Positions 1 to 8,417 of a stretch of 43,106 nt of DNA are shown in pieces. Numbering within the stretch: position 1 is the first letter of the stretch; every line of letters starts with the position of its first letter. The notes beneath the pieces were generated by a model. That model saw only the letters and a list, made by a program, of their open reading frames with translations. It was not told the origin of the DNA and searched no databases. This stretch comes from Actinomycetota bacterium. Lineage in GTDB: Bacteria > Actinomycetota > Actinomycetes > Actinomycetales > Microbacteriaceae. Position numbers and translations under genes: made by a program. The DNA lies in assembly GCA_018268435.1 (NCBI GenBank), contig JAFDWP010000259.1, forward strand, positions 1-43,106, in the 5' to 3' direction.

Positions 1-3000
1 CCGGCGCAGCCACTCGAAGGCGGTGTAGTCCAGGGACGGCTGGGCCGACTCGATCAGCGCGGTGATGCGCGAGTCCAGCCCGCGCAGGTGCAGGGTCGTG
101 GATCCGCTGCCGCCGGTGTCGCGCCACGAGCCGAGCCCGATGAGATGGTTCGGGCCGCCGGGCTTCGTGCCCGTGCCGACCGAGGAGCGCTTCCCGCCGC
201 CGAACGGCTGCCGCTGCACGATGGCACCGGTGATGGCCCGGTTCACGAAGAGGTTGCCGGACTGCACCCGGTCCAGCCAGAGCGCGAGATCGCCCGGGTC
301 CTGGGTGTGCAGTCCCGCGGTGAGGCCGTCGTCGACGGCGTTCTGCAGCTCGACCGCACGGGCCACCGTGGGGGCGTGCATGATGCCGAGCACGGGCCCG
401 AAGAACTCCTCGCGATGGAACCGCGAGCCCGGCCGCACGCCGACGCGGATCCCCGGCGTCCACAGGCGCCCCTCGGATCCGGGGATCTCGCGCGGCTTGA
501 GCAGCCACTTCTCGTCGGCGTCGAGCTGCGTGAGCGCCCAGCGCAGCGTGCCCTGCGGAGGCCCGATGAGCGGGCCGACCTCGGCGCGGGCGTCCTCGGG
601 CCGGCCCACGCGCAGGGAGCGGGTCGCGTCGAGGAGCTGCCGCGCGAAGCGCTTCGAGCGGCCGACGGGGCCCACCAGGATCGCGAGCGACGCCGCGGAG
701 CACTTCTGCCCGGCGTGCTCGAACGCGCTCCGCACGAGATCGGCGACGGCGAGGTCCAGGTCGGCGGAGGGGGCGATCACGAGCGCGTTCTTGCCGCCCG
801 TCTCGGCCTGCAGCGGCAGGTCGTGCCGCCAGCTGCGGAACAGCGCCGCGGTCTCATGGGATCCGGTGAGGATCACCCGGTCCACGTCGGGGTGGGCCAT
901 GAGCTCTCGGTCGAGCTCGCCCTCGGAGAGGTCCACGAACGCGAGCAGGTCGCGCGGGATCCCCGCGTCCCAGAGCGCGGCCGCGATCACGGCGGCGGAG
1001 CGCCGTGCCTGCGGGGCCGGCGTGAACACGACGCCGGAGCCCGCGGCGAGCGCGGCGAGCACCCCGCCGGCCGGGACCGAGAGCGGGGAGCTCCACGGCG
1101 GGGCGATGACGGTGACCCGGGACGGCACGAACGCCGCACCGGGCACCGCGTCGAGCTCCCGCGCGCGGGCGGCGTAGTACCTGGCGAAGTCGACGGCCTC
1201 GCTCACCTCAGCGTCGCCCTCGGCGATGACCGTGCCGGTCTCGGCTGCCGCGACCTCGATGAGCTCCGCGCGGCGCGACTCGAGCACGGCGGCGGCCCGC
1301 AGCAGCACCTCGCCGCGCTCCGCGGCCGGGCGGGCGCCCCAGGCGGCGGCCGCCGTGCGCACCGTGCCGAGGATGCGCGCCAGCTCCGCCGGGTCGGCGA
1401 CGTGCGCGCTGCGGACGATCCCCTCCCCCGCCGCGCTGTCGGGGATGCGGGCGAGGATCTCGCGCGCCCATTCCCGGTTCGCGGGCAGCGCGGGGTCGCT
1501 GTCGGGGGTGTTGCGGAAGCCGGGCGCCCCGGTGGCGACGGCGGTGCCGTCCTCGCGGGCGGCGAACACGGCGGTCTCGACGAACGTGTCGCCGGGATCC
1601 ACCGCCTCGGCGATCCCCAGCACGGCCTGCGTGAGGGCGGCCGCGTCGGTGTCGGGGTCGGCGCCGAGCGCGGCGGACTCGTGCACCGGCGCCCGCCGGT
1701 TCTGCCGCCGACGGGGGCCGGTGAGCAGGCTGGGGTCGGCGGAGCGCTCCAACGACAGGGCGAACCGGTTGATCTCGCGGTCCAGCAGGTCGGGGTCCTC
1801 ATGCAGCCGCAAGGCGGCCGAGAGGAAGTTGTCCCTGGAGGCGTTCTCCTCCAGTCGGCGCACGAGGTAGCCGATCGCGACGTCGAGCTCGCGCGGCTTC
1901 ACCACGGGCACGTACAGCAGCACGTGGCCGACCTCTCGGCTCACCGCCTCGACCTGCCCCTGCGCCATCCCGAGCAGCATCTCGAACTCGATCGGGCCGG
2001 ATCCGGTGCCCTCCTGATCGATCGGGCGGACGTCGCGGTCCCCGGCGAGCAGCCACGCGTAGGCGATGTCGAAGAGGTTGTGACCGGCGACGCCGATGCG
2101 CACGGCCCGGACCGACTCGGGGGTGAGCGCCGCGTCGAGGCAGCGCAGGTAGTTGGCGTCGGTGTCGATCTTGGTGTCGTAGGGCGCGGGCGTCCAGCCG
2201 TGCAGCGCCGCCTCCACCCGCTCCATCGCGAGGTTGGCGCCCTTGACCAGGCGCACCCTGATCGGCGCCCCGCCGTGGTCGACGCGGTCCTTCGCCCAGG
2301 CCGTGAGCTCGCGCAGCGCGGGCAGCGCGTCGGGCAGATAGGCCTGCAGCACGATCCCGGCCTCGAGGTCCTTCAGACGCGGATCCTCCATGATCCGCGT
2401 GAACACGGCGATCGTGAGGTCGAGGTCGCGGTACTCCTCCATATCGAGGGTGATGACCGTCGGGCCGGCCGCTGCGGAACCCGACGATGTCGAGGCACGC
2501 GAAGGGCTCGCCGCGGTGAGGTACAGCGGCAGCAGCCGCTCGGCGACCTGCTCGACGACGTCGTCGAACGCCCACATCGAGAGGCGTCCCCGCACGGCCG
2601 ACACCGTGACCGAGACGTGGTCGACGTCGTCGCGGCGGATCAGGTCGTGGATCCCGTCCAGCCGGCGCTGCGCGCCCTCCTCGCCGAGCACCGCCTCGCC
2701 CAGCAGGCTGAGGTCGAGCCGGGTGCCGTCGGCGCGCAGCTTCGCGATCGCGGGGCCGAGCTTGGCGGGACGCGCGTCCACGACGAGGTGGCCGACCATC
2801 TCGCGCAGCACGGTGCGTGCGATCGGCACGGTCGGCGCGGGCAGCCCCGGCGCCACCAGACCGCCGGCGCGCACCGCCGCACGCAGGTACCAGGGCAGGA
2901 AGCCCGGCACGAGAGGAGCCACCCGCTGCAGCCCCGCGGCGGCGGCGGCGAGGCTCTCCGGACGCATCACGTCGTCGACGAAGCCGAGCGTGAACGGCAG

Positions 3001-3144
3001 CCCGTTCGGATCCCGCAGCACCCCGGCCAGGCGCTCCGCCGCCGGATCCGCGGGCGTCTCGGCGGCCTCGTCGATCCAGCGCTGGGCGAGCGCCACGGCC
3101 CGGCGGGCGCGCTCGGTCTGCGCGGCGTTCAGCCACTGCGGCAT
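1..3144 (-). CDS. putA: Bifunctional proline dehydrogenase / L-glutamate gamma-semialdehyde dehydrogenase, C-terminus beyond window
   Basis: Oxidises proline to glutamate in two steps: an FAD-dependent proline dehydrogenase (ProDH), then an NAD-dependent aldehyde dehydrogenase (ALDH). The frame is open for 1048 codons from ATG 3144 to the left edge, so the last part of the protein lies outside. The ProDH half shows LDMEEYRDL (Met at residue 235) and DTDANYLRC; the ALDH half shows LTGSHETA, the QAETGGKNA motif and catalytic Cys815 in GQKCSAA. A Ser/Ala-rich stretch at about residues 213-228 sits just before LDMEEYRDL. The start follows a strong GGAGGGAGG ribosome site. It is divergent from the gene at 3268. 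Long open frames on the opposite strand here are GC-skew shadows. Function is secure; only completeness is unknown. Confidence 0.95.
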   Translation of the reverse strand, partial: MPQWLNAAQTERARRAVALAQRWIDEAAETPADPAAERLAGVLRDPNGLPFTLGFVDDVMRPESLAAAAAGLQRVAPLVPGFLPWYLRAAVRAGGLVAPGLPAPTVPIARTVLREMVGHLVVDARPAKLGPAIAKLRADGTRLDLSLLGEAVLGEEGAQRRLDGIHDLIRRDDVDHVSVTVSAVRGRLSMWAFDDVVEQVAERLLPLYLTAASPSRASTSSGSAAAGPTVITLDMEEYRDLDLTIAVFTRIMEDPRLKDLEAGIVLQAYLPDALPALRELTAWAKDRVDHGGAPIRVRLVKGANLAMERVEAALHGWTPAPYDTKIDTDANYLRCLDAALTPESVRAVRIGVAGHNLFDIAYAWLLAGDRDVRPIDQEGTGSGPIEFEMLLGMAQGQVEAVSREVGHVLLYVPVVKPRELDVAIGYLVRRLEENASRDNFLSAALRLHEDPDLLDREINRFALSLERSADPSLLTGPRRRQNRRAPVHESAALGADPDTDAAALTQAVLGIAEAVDPGDTFVETAVFAAREDGTAVATGAPGFRNTPDSDPALPANREWAREILARIPDSAAGEGIVRSAHVADPAELARILGTVRTAAAAWGARPAAERGEVLLRAAAVLESRRAELIEVAAAETGTVIAEGDAEVSEAVDFARYYAARARELDAVPGAAFVPSRVTVIAPPWSSPLSVPAGGVLAALAAGSGVVFTPAPQARRSAAVIAAALWDAGIPRDLLAFVDLSEGELDRELMAHPDVDRVILTGSHETAALFRSWRHDLPLQAETGGKNALVIAPSADLDLAVADLVRSAFEHAGQKCSAASLAILVGPVGRSKRFARQLLDATRSLRVGRPEDARAEVGPLIGPPQGTLRWALTQLDADEKWLLKPREIPGSEGRLWTPGIRVGVRPGSRFHREEFFGPVLGIMHAPTVARAVELQNAVDDGLTAGLHTQDPGDLALWLDRVQSGNLFVNRAITGAIVQRQPFGGGKRSSVGTGTKPGGPNHLIGLGSWRDTGGSGSTTLHLRGLDSRITALIESAQPSLDYTAFEWLRR

Positions 3145-3255
3145 GTGCGTGGATCCTCCCTCCGCGCGCTGTCGGGTCGGCGCGCGAGTGCTCCCCTCCA
3201 GCATGGCGCGCTCCGCGTCGCGGGGCCGGGCGGCACGCCCTCCTCGCGGCCTGAA

Positions 3256-3261
3256 TATGCT
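3256..3261 (+). promoter_or_regulatory. -10 element TATGCT, likely leaderless promoter
   Basis: TATGCT lies 6 nt before GTG 3268 and no ribosome-binding site precedes that codon, so transcription probably begins at the start codon. No convincing -35 box is visible. Confidence 0.5.
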
Positions 3262-3267
3262 GTACGC

Positions 3268-3954
3268 GTGGGGGAACAGCAGGAGGCGGATCCGGCGTCG
3301 CCGGAGTCGGCGGACGCCGCCGACCGCGCAGCTTCGGAGGCGCGCGCGACCGCCTGGGCCCGGAGGATGGCCGACAGGGTGCCGACGGGGTGGCTGATCA
3401 CCGGCGCCGGCGCCGTCCTGCTCGCCTCGACGGCCGCCTTCGGCGGCCTCGCGGAGGTGCCGACGCCGAAGCCGCCCGAGCTGAGCGTCGGTCAGCACCA
3501 CGTGGGCGCTCAGCTCGACATGGCGGTGGTGGGCGCCGCGCTCGGCGACCGGGTGCGCGGGACCGGACTCATCCCCGCCCCCGGGGAGCGCACGCTCCTC
3601 GTCGTCCTCGACGTCACCAACGAGTACGACGAGGCGCGGATCGCCACCGCGAAGGACGCCCTGGGCGGCGTCGCCGTCGAGGGCGTCGACCTGCACCGCC
3701 TCGACGCCACGCGCGTCGCCGACGGCAGCGGCGTGCTCTTCCTCCAGCCCGACGTCCCCACCCGCGTGCAGATCGCGTGGACCGTGCCGGCGGACGCCGT
3801 GCGCGTCGGCGAGGAGATCCGGGTGACGCTCCCCGACGCCACGCTCTTCGAGGGGAAGCTGTTCGTGCAGGGCTCGTACTGGGAGGACTACACGGTGGGC
3901 GCCGTCGTGACCGTGCCCGTGGCGGCGGTCCCGGCGGATCGGGAGGCATCGTGA
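3268..3954 (+). CDS. Membrane-anchored protein of unknown function (first of three)
   Basis: A 228-residue protein with a charged, Ala/Glu-rich cytoplasmic N-terminus (about 45 residues), one transmembrane helix (WLITGAGAVLLASTAAFGGL) and a soluble domain that looks beta-rich, containing TLLVVLDVTNEYD and ending in a VTVPV strand. I do not recognise a family; the layout recalls small extracytoplasmic Ig-like domains. The GTG start was chosen because a TATGCT -10 lies 6 nt upstream, consistent with a leaderless mRNA. Its stop overlaps the next GTG (GTGA), so the three genes 3268-5104 are probably translated together. Confidence 0.65.
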   Translation: MGEQQEADPASPESADAADRAASEARATAWARRMADRVPTGWLITGAGAVLLASTAAFGGLAEVPTPKPPELSVGQHHVGAQLDMAVVGAALGDRVRGTGLIPAPGERTLLVVLDVTNEYDEARIATAKDALGGVAVEGVDLHRLDATRVADGSGVLFLQPDVPTRVQIAWTVPADAVRVGEEIRVTLPDATLFEGKLFVQGSYWEDYTVGAVVTVPVAAVPADREAS

Positions 3955-4553
3955 GCATTCCGCCTCCGCCGCCCGCGGCGCCGCCCGGCGCACCACGCCC
4001 CCGGCGAGGGCGCACCGCCGGCGCGTGGGCGCTGTCCGCCGTGCTGGTCGTCGCCGCGTGGGCCGTCCTGCAGGCGAAGCTCCCCGAGCACGACGCCCCC
4101 GACAGCTTCGTCACCACGACGACGGTCGGCGCGAGCGCCACCACCCGCAACCTCGCGCTGACGGTCACCCGGGTCCGGGCTGCGCGCGCCGTGTCCGACG
4201 GCGCCGGCTGGCGGGCTGAGGGCACCTGGCTGGTGGTCGATCTCGACGCCGCCGCCGTGCAGGATCAGTTCGGCGCGACGCTGACCCCCGCGCGGCTGCG
4301 GCTCGGCTCTCGCACGTTCGAGGCGACCGAGCGCGGGGACACCGCACGGGGCATGCCGCTGATCACCGGCGTGCCGCGGCACGGCAGCGTGGCCTTCGAG
4401 CTGCCGGACGGCGCCCTGAGCGGGCCCGCGACGCTGACCTTCGGGGCGGACTACACCACCGCGGGCGACGGCGTGATCGACGTCGTCGTCGACCTCGACG
4501 ACGTGCCGCTGCAGGACGAGGCCGAACTGGATCCGATCGGGTGGACCCGCTGA
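3951..4553 (+). CDS. Membrane-anchored protein of unknown function (second of three)
   Basis: A 200-residue protein with the same plan as its upstream neighbour: a proline-rich cytoplasmic leader (IPPPPPAAPPGAPRPRRG), one transmembrane helix (AWALSAVLVVAAWAVLQA), then an external domain with alternating beta-strand pattern (TWLVVDLDAA, VIDVVVDLDDV). GTG 3951 overlaps the previous stop by 4 nt. No catalytic motif or cysteine pair is visible. It is probably a partner of the flanking proteins in one membrane complex, but that rests only on gene order and shared topology. Confidence 0.65.
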   Translation: MSIPPPPPAAPPGAPRPRRGRTAGAWALSAVLVVAAWAVLQAKLPEHDAPDSFVTTTTVGASATTRNLALTVTRVRAARAVSDGAGWRAEGTWLVVDLDAAAVQDQFGATLTPARLRLGSRTFEATERGDTARGMPLITGVPRHGSVAFELPDGALSGPATLTFGADYTTAGDGVIDVVVDLDDVPLQDEAELDPIGWTR

Positions 4554-5104
4554 TGGGCGGCGGGCACGGCTGGTGGCGCCGCAACGCCCTCGCTCTCGGC
4601 GTGACCGCCGTGCTGCTCCCGGCCACTGTGCTGGGGGCCGGCTGGTGGGAGTGGAAGTACGCCTACCCCGACTCCGGACAGCCGATCTGGGCGGTCGAGC
4701 CGGGGTCGTCCGGAACCGCCGAGCTGAAGGGCGCAACCTGGGGGCCGGTCAGGGCGAAGACCGTCACCGACGTCGCGGGCATGGACGTGCCGCCGGATGC
4801 GCGGCTCATCCTCGTCGTGGTGCCCGTGACGCCCACGGGCACCACGGCGCCGGGCTGCTGGCACCCGAAGCTCGTGGAGCAGCGCACCGGACGCGTCTGG
4901 CTCTCGGCGCGGTACGAGCTGGGGGTCCCCGGGAACCCGGAGGAGCCGGAGAGCTGCGTCGCGGCCTCCGACGGGGAGCGCGCCGAGCCGTATTCGCTGG
5001 TGCTCCCCTACGTGGTGCCCGACGATGCCGAGGGCCCGTTCTGGGTCGAGGTGGAGCCGCTGTTCTCCGGATCCCGGTACGTGCGCTTCCCCGTCGACCC
5101 CTGA
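4553..5104 (+). CDS. Membrane-anchored protein of unknown function (third of three)
   Basis: A 183-residue protein starting at ATG 4553, which shares one base with the previous stop (TGATG). A GTG 12 nt upstream in frame is less likely because it would overlap more. It has a short positive N-terminus (GWWRRN), one transmembrane helix (ALALGVTAVLLPATVLGAGW) and an external domain with LILVVVPVTPT and two cysteines (in PGCWHP and ESCVAA) that could form a disulphide. Function unknown. It converges on the membrane protein ending at 5111 with only 6 nt between them. Confidence 0.65.
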   Translation: MGGGHGWWRRNALALGVTAVLLPATVLGAGWWEWKYAYPDSGQPIWAVEPGSSGTAELKGATWGPVRAKTVTDVAGMDVPPDARLILVVVPVTPTGTTAPGCWHPKLVEQRTGRVWLSARYELGVPGNPEEPESCVAASDGERAEPYSLVLPYVVPDDAEGPFWVEVEPLFSGSRYVRFPVDP

Positions 5105-5110
5105 GCCGGG

Positions 5111-6487
5111 TCAGACCGGCGGTCGTGCCGGCGGCACGGGCGCACCGGCCGGCAGGGACCGGGCGTCGGCCGGCAGGGTCGGCGCGGCGGTGGGCAGCAG
5201 CCCTGCGGCGGCGGTGATGGCGGCCACGTCCGCCTCCTCGGCGGTGGCGGGAGCATCGGGATCCGTCCGCGCGTCCTGAGCGCGGCGCAGCACGCCGAAG
5301 GTGGTGTCGTAGGCCCCCGCCACCAGCGCCATCCGGATCGGCTCGATGATCAGGGGCGGGAGTAGGAAGATCGCCGTGCCGAACACGCCCCAGAACAGGT
5401 CCGTGTCATGGGGGCCGATCGCGCGCGTCAGGGCGAAGCGGAGCCAGGTCTCCGCGACGATCACGATCGTGTACAGCAGGGCGTACGAGGCGATCACCAC
5501 GGGCCCCGCCCGCCACATCAGCAGGATCGCCCGCCAGATCGGCAGGAAGCGCGAGCCGAGTTCGGCGCCGAGGTCGCGCAGCCGGCGCACGACCGGGTTC
5601 GGCACGTGCGCGACGCGCTCGCGCAGCTGAGTCACGAGCCGGTGCCGGATCTGCAGCTTCTCCGCAACGATCGCCTGCCCGTAGACGACGCCGGCGACGG
5701 TGAGCCAGGCCAGCGGGGCGAGGAGCACCGGGCCCGCTTGCGAGATCAGCCCGCCGAGCGCGTCCCCGAGCCAGACGATCGGCGGGAACCAGCCCGCGAG
5801 GGTCGCCCGCGCCGCCCCGAGCCACGCCATCGCCGCTCTGCTGTCGACCCAGTCCGAGACCGCGCCGGTGAGGTTCTGCAGCAGGATCACGGAGAAGAAC
5901 ACCCAGACGATCTCCGCATAGACGGCGACGACCGCCAGCAGCCGGGGCAGACGGTCCGACCAGCGGCCCCAGGCCCAGCGCACCGCGAAGGCGACGACGA
6001 TGATGAGCACCGTCCACACGCCGAAGGAGAGGTCCAGGATGTTGTCGCCGGGATCGAAGGTGCGATCGGTGCCGAGCGTCGCGCCGATCTCCTCGCTGTT
6101 CTTCTGCAGCGCGCGCAGCCCGTAGAGCCTCACGTCGTCCGTCAGCATCTTCTGCGCGTAGTACACGGCGAAGAACGGCAGGATGCTGGCGAGCAGCGCG
6201 GTCAGGAAGCTGCGCCGGCGATCGGCGGCCGACTCCGGCAGCGGGGCGACCGCCTGCAGCGAGCGCAGGCCGTCGCGCACCATGAGCAGCATGCCGACCA
6301 TGCTGATGAGCCGCGCGAGCACCGCGATCGGCAGGATCAGCAGCCCGCCGGTCGAGGTGTAGGCGCCGACGACGCCGGCCAGCTGGATCACCCAGTAGTG
6401 CACGATGGTCCCCGCGAGGTACCACGCGAGCAGCCCGGGCCAGCGCATCCGCAGCACGCGGCCGGTCGCTCTCAGAATCGCCCCCAC
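5111..6487 (-). CDS. Polytopic membrane protein of unknown function
   Basis: About 458 residues with roughly eight hydrophobic segments, for example LLAWYLAGTIVHYWVIQLAG near the N-terminus, FLTALLASILPFFAVYY around residue 95, VVIASYALLYTIVIVAETWL around 325 and TAIFLLPPLIIEPIRMAL around 365; the C-terminus is a soluble Pro/Ala-rich tail. No transporter motif is recognised. The start is uncertain: GTG 6487 lies 6 nt after a TAACCT -10 and would be leaderless, while GTG 6493 would be adjacent to that element; neither has a ribosome-binding site. Confidence 0.7.
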   Translation of the reverse strand: MGAILRATGRVLRMRWPGLLAWYLAGTIVHYWVIQLAGVVGAYTSTGGLLILPIAVLARLISMVGMLLMVRDGLRSLQAVAPLPESAADRRRSFLTALLASILPFFAVYYAQKMLTDDVRLYGLRALQKNSEEIGATLGTDRTFDPGDNILDLSFGVWTVLIIVVAFAVRWAWGRWSDRLPRLLAVVAVYAEIVWVFFSVILLQNLTGAVSDWVDSRAAMAWLGAARATLAGWFPPIVWLGDALGGLISQAGPVLLAPLAWLTVAGVVYGQAIVAEKLQIRHRLVTQLRERVAHVPNPVVRRLRDLGAELGSRFLPIWRAILLMWRAGPVVIASYALLYTIVIVAETWLRFALTRAIGPHDTDLFWGVFGTAIFLLPPLIIEPIRMALVAGAYDTTFGVLRRAQDARTDPDAPATAEEADVAAITAAAGLLPTAAPTLPADARSLPAGAPVPPARPPV

Positions 6488-6493
6488 GCGCAC

Positions 6494-6499
6494 AGGTTA
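6494..6499 (-). promoter_or_regulatory. -10 element TAACCT, possible leaderless promoter
   Basis: On the minus strand TAACCT ends 6 nt before GTG 6487, with no ribosome-binding site in between. Same arrangement as at 3256, 7100 and 7222. Confidence 0.4.
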
Positions 6500-6528
6500 C
6501 CGTGCGGCCGGGACCCGCTCGACGGCGC

Positions 6529-7092
6529 TCAGTCGTGCCAGACGCTCGGCGCGGGGGCCTTGGTCGACGGCAGCGCCGAGGCTGCGGCCCAGTCGTGGAT
6601 CCAGTCCTCGACGCCCGGCACGTCCTCGGGACGGCCGAGGGCGCCGAAGAACTCCTCGTGCGAGACGGTGCCTCCGCTGCGTCGCAGCATCCGGGCCCGC
6701 ATGACCACCCGCGCATACACCTCGCCGTCGACCACCGCGCGGTGCTCCATGAACAGCGCCTTCTCGTCGTGCCCGATGAAGCGCGACTCGACGTCGAAGC
6801 GCTGCCACAGCACCAGCGACTTGCGGAACGTGACCGTCTCGTTCGAGACGACGGCGTACCAGCCGCGCTGCTTCATCGCGTCGTACAGTCCCGTGCGGAC
6901 GAGCAGATCCCAGCGGCCCAGGTCGAACAGCGACAGGTACCGGCCGTTGTTCATGTGCCGGAGGATGTCGATGTCCGTCGGCAGCGTGGTGAGGCGGATG
7001 CTGCTGACGGCCGTCGGGGCGAGGCCCTGTCCGCGGCGGAGGCGTCGGCGGGCGGCGAGGAAGGCGAGGGCGGTGCGCCAGATCACGTTCAC
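6529..7092 (-). CDS. Hot-dog fold acyl-CoA thioesterase, THEM6-like
   Basis: A 187-residue protein of the 4HBT/THEM6 thioesterase type. It has TDIDILRHMNNGRYLSLFDL, in which the Asp and the HMNNGRY segment are the usual active-site region of this family, followed by SNETVTFRKSL, typical of the central hot-dog helix and sheet. The substrate is not evident. The frame extends upstream to 7263, but that region overlaps the divergent GNAT gene and is Arg-rich; GTG 7092 fits the family start and lies 7 nt after a TACGCT -10, consistent with a leaderless transcript. Confidence 0.8.
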   Translation of the reverse strand: MNVIWRTALAFLAARRRLRRGQGLAPTAVSSIRLTTLPTDIDILRHMNNGRYLSLFDLGRWDLLVRTGLYDAMKQRGWYAVVSNETVTFRKSLVLWQRFDVESRFIGHDEKALFMEHRAVVDGEVYARVVMRARMLRRSGGTVSHEEFFGALGRPEDVPGVEDWIHDWAAASALPSTKAPAPSVWHD

Positions 7093-7099
7093 ATCGTGG

Positions 7100-7105
7100 A
7101 GCGTA
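7100..7105 (-). promoter_or_regulatory. -10 element TACGCT, likely leaderless promoter
   Basis: On the minus strand TACGCT lies 7 nt before GTG 7092 of the THEM6-like thioesterase. No Shine-Dalgarno sequence is present. Confidence 0.45.
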
Positions 7106-7221
7106 GTGAATCCGGCACGGAATCCGCGAAACGATTGTCGGATCCGTACAGTCCGCACGCGAGGTCGCCGAGCCCGGATCCGGCCCGCGTCGCTCGATTT
7201 CGCGTCCGCGCACGGCACGCG

Positions 7222-7227
7222 TAGAGT
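7222..7227 (+). promoter_or_regulatory. -10 element TAGAGT, likely leaderless promoter
   Basis: TAGAGT lies 7 nt before ATG 7235 of the GNAT gene, with no ribosome-binding site between, consistent with transcription starting at the ATG. Confidence 0.5.
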
Positions 7228-7234
7228 CGCGACC

Positions 7235-7741
7235 ATGAGCGCCGAAGCCCTTCCCACCGTCACCGTCCGGCCTGTTCGCGATGTGGATGCCGAAGCGCTC
7301 GGCCGTGTGCACGCGAAGTGCTGGCACGAGACCTACGACCACCTCATCAGCACCGCGACGCTCGAGGCCGTGTCCCCGAAGCGCCTGGCCGAGCTGTGGA
7401 CGCACTGGGCGTCGCAGGGCGAGGAGTATCGCATGAGCGCGGCGCTCGTCGACGGCGAGATCGTGGGCTTCGTCGGCTCGGGCCCGGCCCGCGACGAGAA
7501 CCCGCCGGCGACGCGGGAGCTCTACTTCATCTATCTGCTGGCCGCCTGGCAGGGCACCGGCATCGGCCAGCGCCTGTTCGACGCGGCCGTCGGCACGGAC
7601 GAGCCCTGCTACCTCTGGGTGGCCGAGGACAACCCCCGCGCGCACCGCTTCTACGTGCGCAACGGCTTCGCCCTGGACGGCGCCACGCAGCAGGAGCCGT
7701 TCCTCGGCGAGACGATCGAGGAAGTCCGCTTCGTCCGCTGA
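7235..7741 (+). CDS. GNAT family N-acetyltransferase
   Basis: A 168-residue GCN5-type acetyltransferase. The acetyl-CoA pyrophosphate-binding motif is visible as AAWQGTGIGQRLFDAA (about residues 107-122), preceded by the beta4 strand ELYFIYLL and followed by CYLWVAEDNPRAHRFYVRNG, the usual beta5/alpha4 region ending in F-Y-x-x-x-G-F. The acceptor substrate cannot be told. The ATG was chosen over upstream in-frame codons because it matches the domain start and a TAGAGT -10 lies 7 nt before it. It is 21 nt upstream of coaE and may be co-transcribed with it. Confidence 0.88.
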   Translation: MSAEALPTVTVRPVRDVDAEALGRVHAKCWHETYDHLISTATLEAVSPKRLAELWTHWASQGEEYRMSAALVDGEIVGFVGSGPARDENPPATRELYFIYLLAAWQGTGIGQRLFDAAVGTDEPCYLWVAEDNPRAHRFYVRNGFALDGATQQEPFLGETIEEVRFVR

Positions 7742-7762
7742 GCCGGACCCGCGGGTGCGCAC

Positions 7763-8371
7763 GTGAGACTCGTCGCCGTGACCGGCGGGATCGGCGCCGG
7801 CAAGAGCACCGTCGCGCGCGGGCTGGGCCGCCGCGGTGCCCGCGTCATCGACGCCGACCAGACGGCGCGCGCGGTGGTCGACCCCGCCGGCGCGCGCGGG
7901 CGCCGGGTGCTCGCGGAGATCGAGGCACTGCTCGGATCCGACGTCCGGCAGCCGGACGGCACGCTCGACCGCGCACGGGTCGCCGCCCTCGTGTTCGCCG
8001 ACGACGCGCTCCGGCGGCGGTACAACGCGATCATCCACCCGGCGATCATGCAGGCCACCGCCGAGGAGATCGACGCGCACCGCGACGGCTCCGACGTCGT
8101 CGTGCACGAGATCCCGCTGCTCACGGCGGACACGCCGCCGCTGCCCTGGGACTACGACCTCATCGTCACCGTCGAGGCCGGGCGGGACGAGCGCCTGCGC
8201 CGCCTGCAGCAGGACCGCGGCTATTCCGCCGAGCACGCGTCCGCGCGGCTGCAGGCGCAGGGCCCCGAGGAGGGGCGCACGGCGATCGCCGACGTCGTCC
8301 TGCGCACCGACGTGCCGCGCGACGAGATGGAGCGGCTGATCGACGAGCTCTGGACGCGCATCGCCGGATGA
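7763..8371 (+). CDS. coaE: Dephospho-CoA kinase
   Basis: Last enzyme of coenzyme A biosynthesis: phosphorylates dephospho-CoA at the 3'-hydroxyl using ATP. The 202-residue length is normal. The P-loop GGIGAGKST is at residues 8-16, followed by VIDADQTAR (substrate-site aspartates) and VVHEIPLL, the usual lid and substrate region; a partly conserved QDRGYSAEHASAR follows. The start is GTG 7763. A perfect inverted repeat overlaps the stop codon. This is a housekeeping gene, though a CoA-synthesis gene next to a large acyl-CoA catabolic block is worth noting. Confidence 0.95.
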   Translation: MRLVAVTGGIGAGKSTVARGLGRRGARVIDADQTARAVVDPAGARGRRVLAEIEALLGSDVRQPDGTLDRARVAALVFADDALRRRYNAIIHPAIMQATAEEIDAHRDGSDVVVHEIPLLTADTPPLPWDYDLIVTVEAGRDERLRRLQQDRGYSAEHASARLQAQGPEEGRTAIADVVLRTDVPRDEMERLIDELWTRIAG

Positions 8372-8410
8372 CACGGCGCCGGCTCCGGCCGCGCGCGTCA
8401 TCCGGCGATG
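8359..8410. terminator. Bidirectional hairpin between coaE and the catabolic operon
   Basis: Perfect 14-bp inverted repeat CATCGCCGGATGAC (8359-8372) and GTCATCCGGCGATG (8397-8410) with a GC-rich 24-nt loop. It overlaps the coaE stop and lies just after the stop of the convergent dehydrogenase gene. There is no U-tract, as is common in actinomycetes, so a terminator role is inferred. Confidence 0.6.
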
Positions 8411-8417
8411 AGGCCGC

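Noticed and set aside
88..3267. A plus-strand open frame of over 1000 codons opposite putA
   Set aside because: Composition is extreme in Arg, Gly, Ala and Glu with no domain, and it is antisense to a clear PutA. Only its last part, from GTG 3268, is a real gene in the same frame.
5408..7234. Long plus-strand open frame opposite the membrane protein and thioesterase
   Set aside because: Antisense shadow of recognised genes; only the portion from ATG 7235 is a real GNAT gene.
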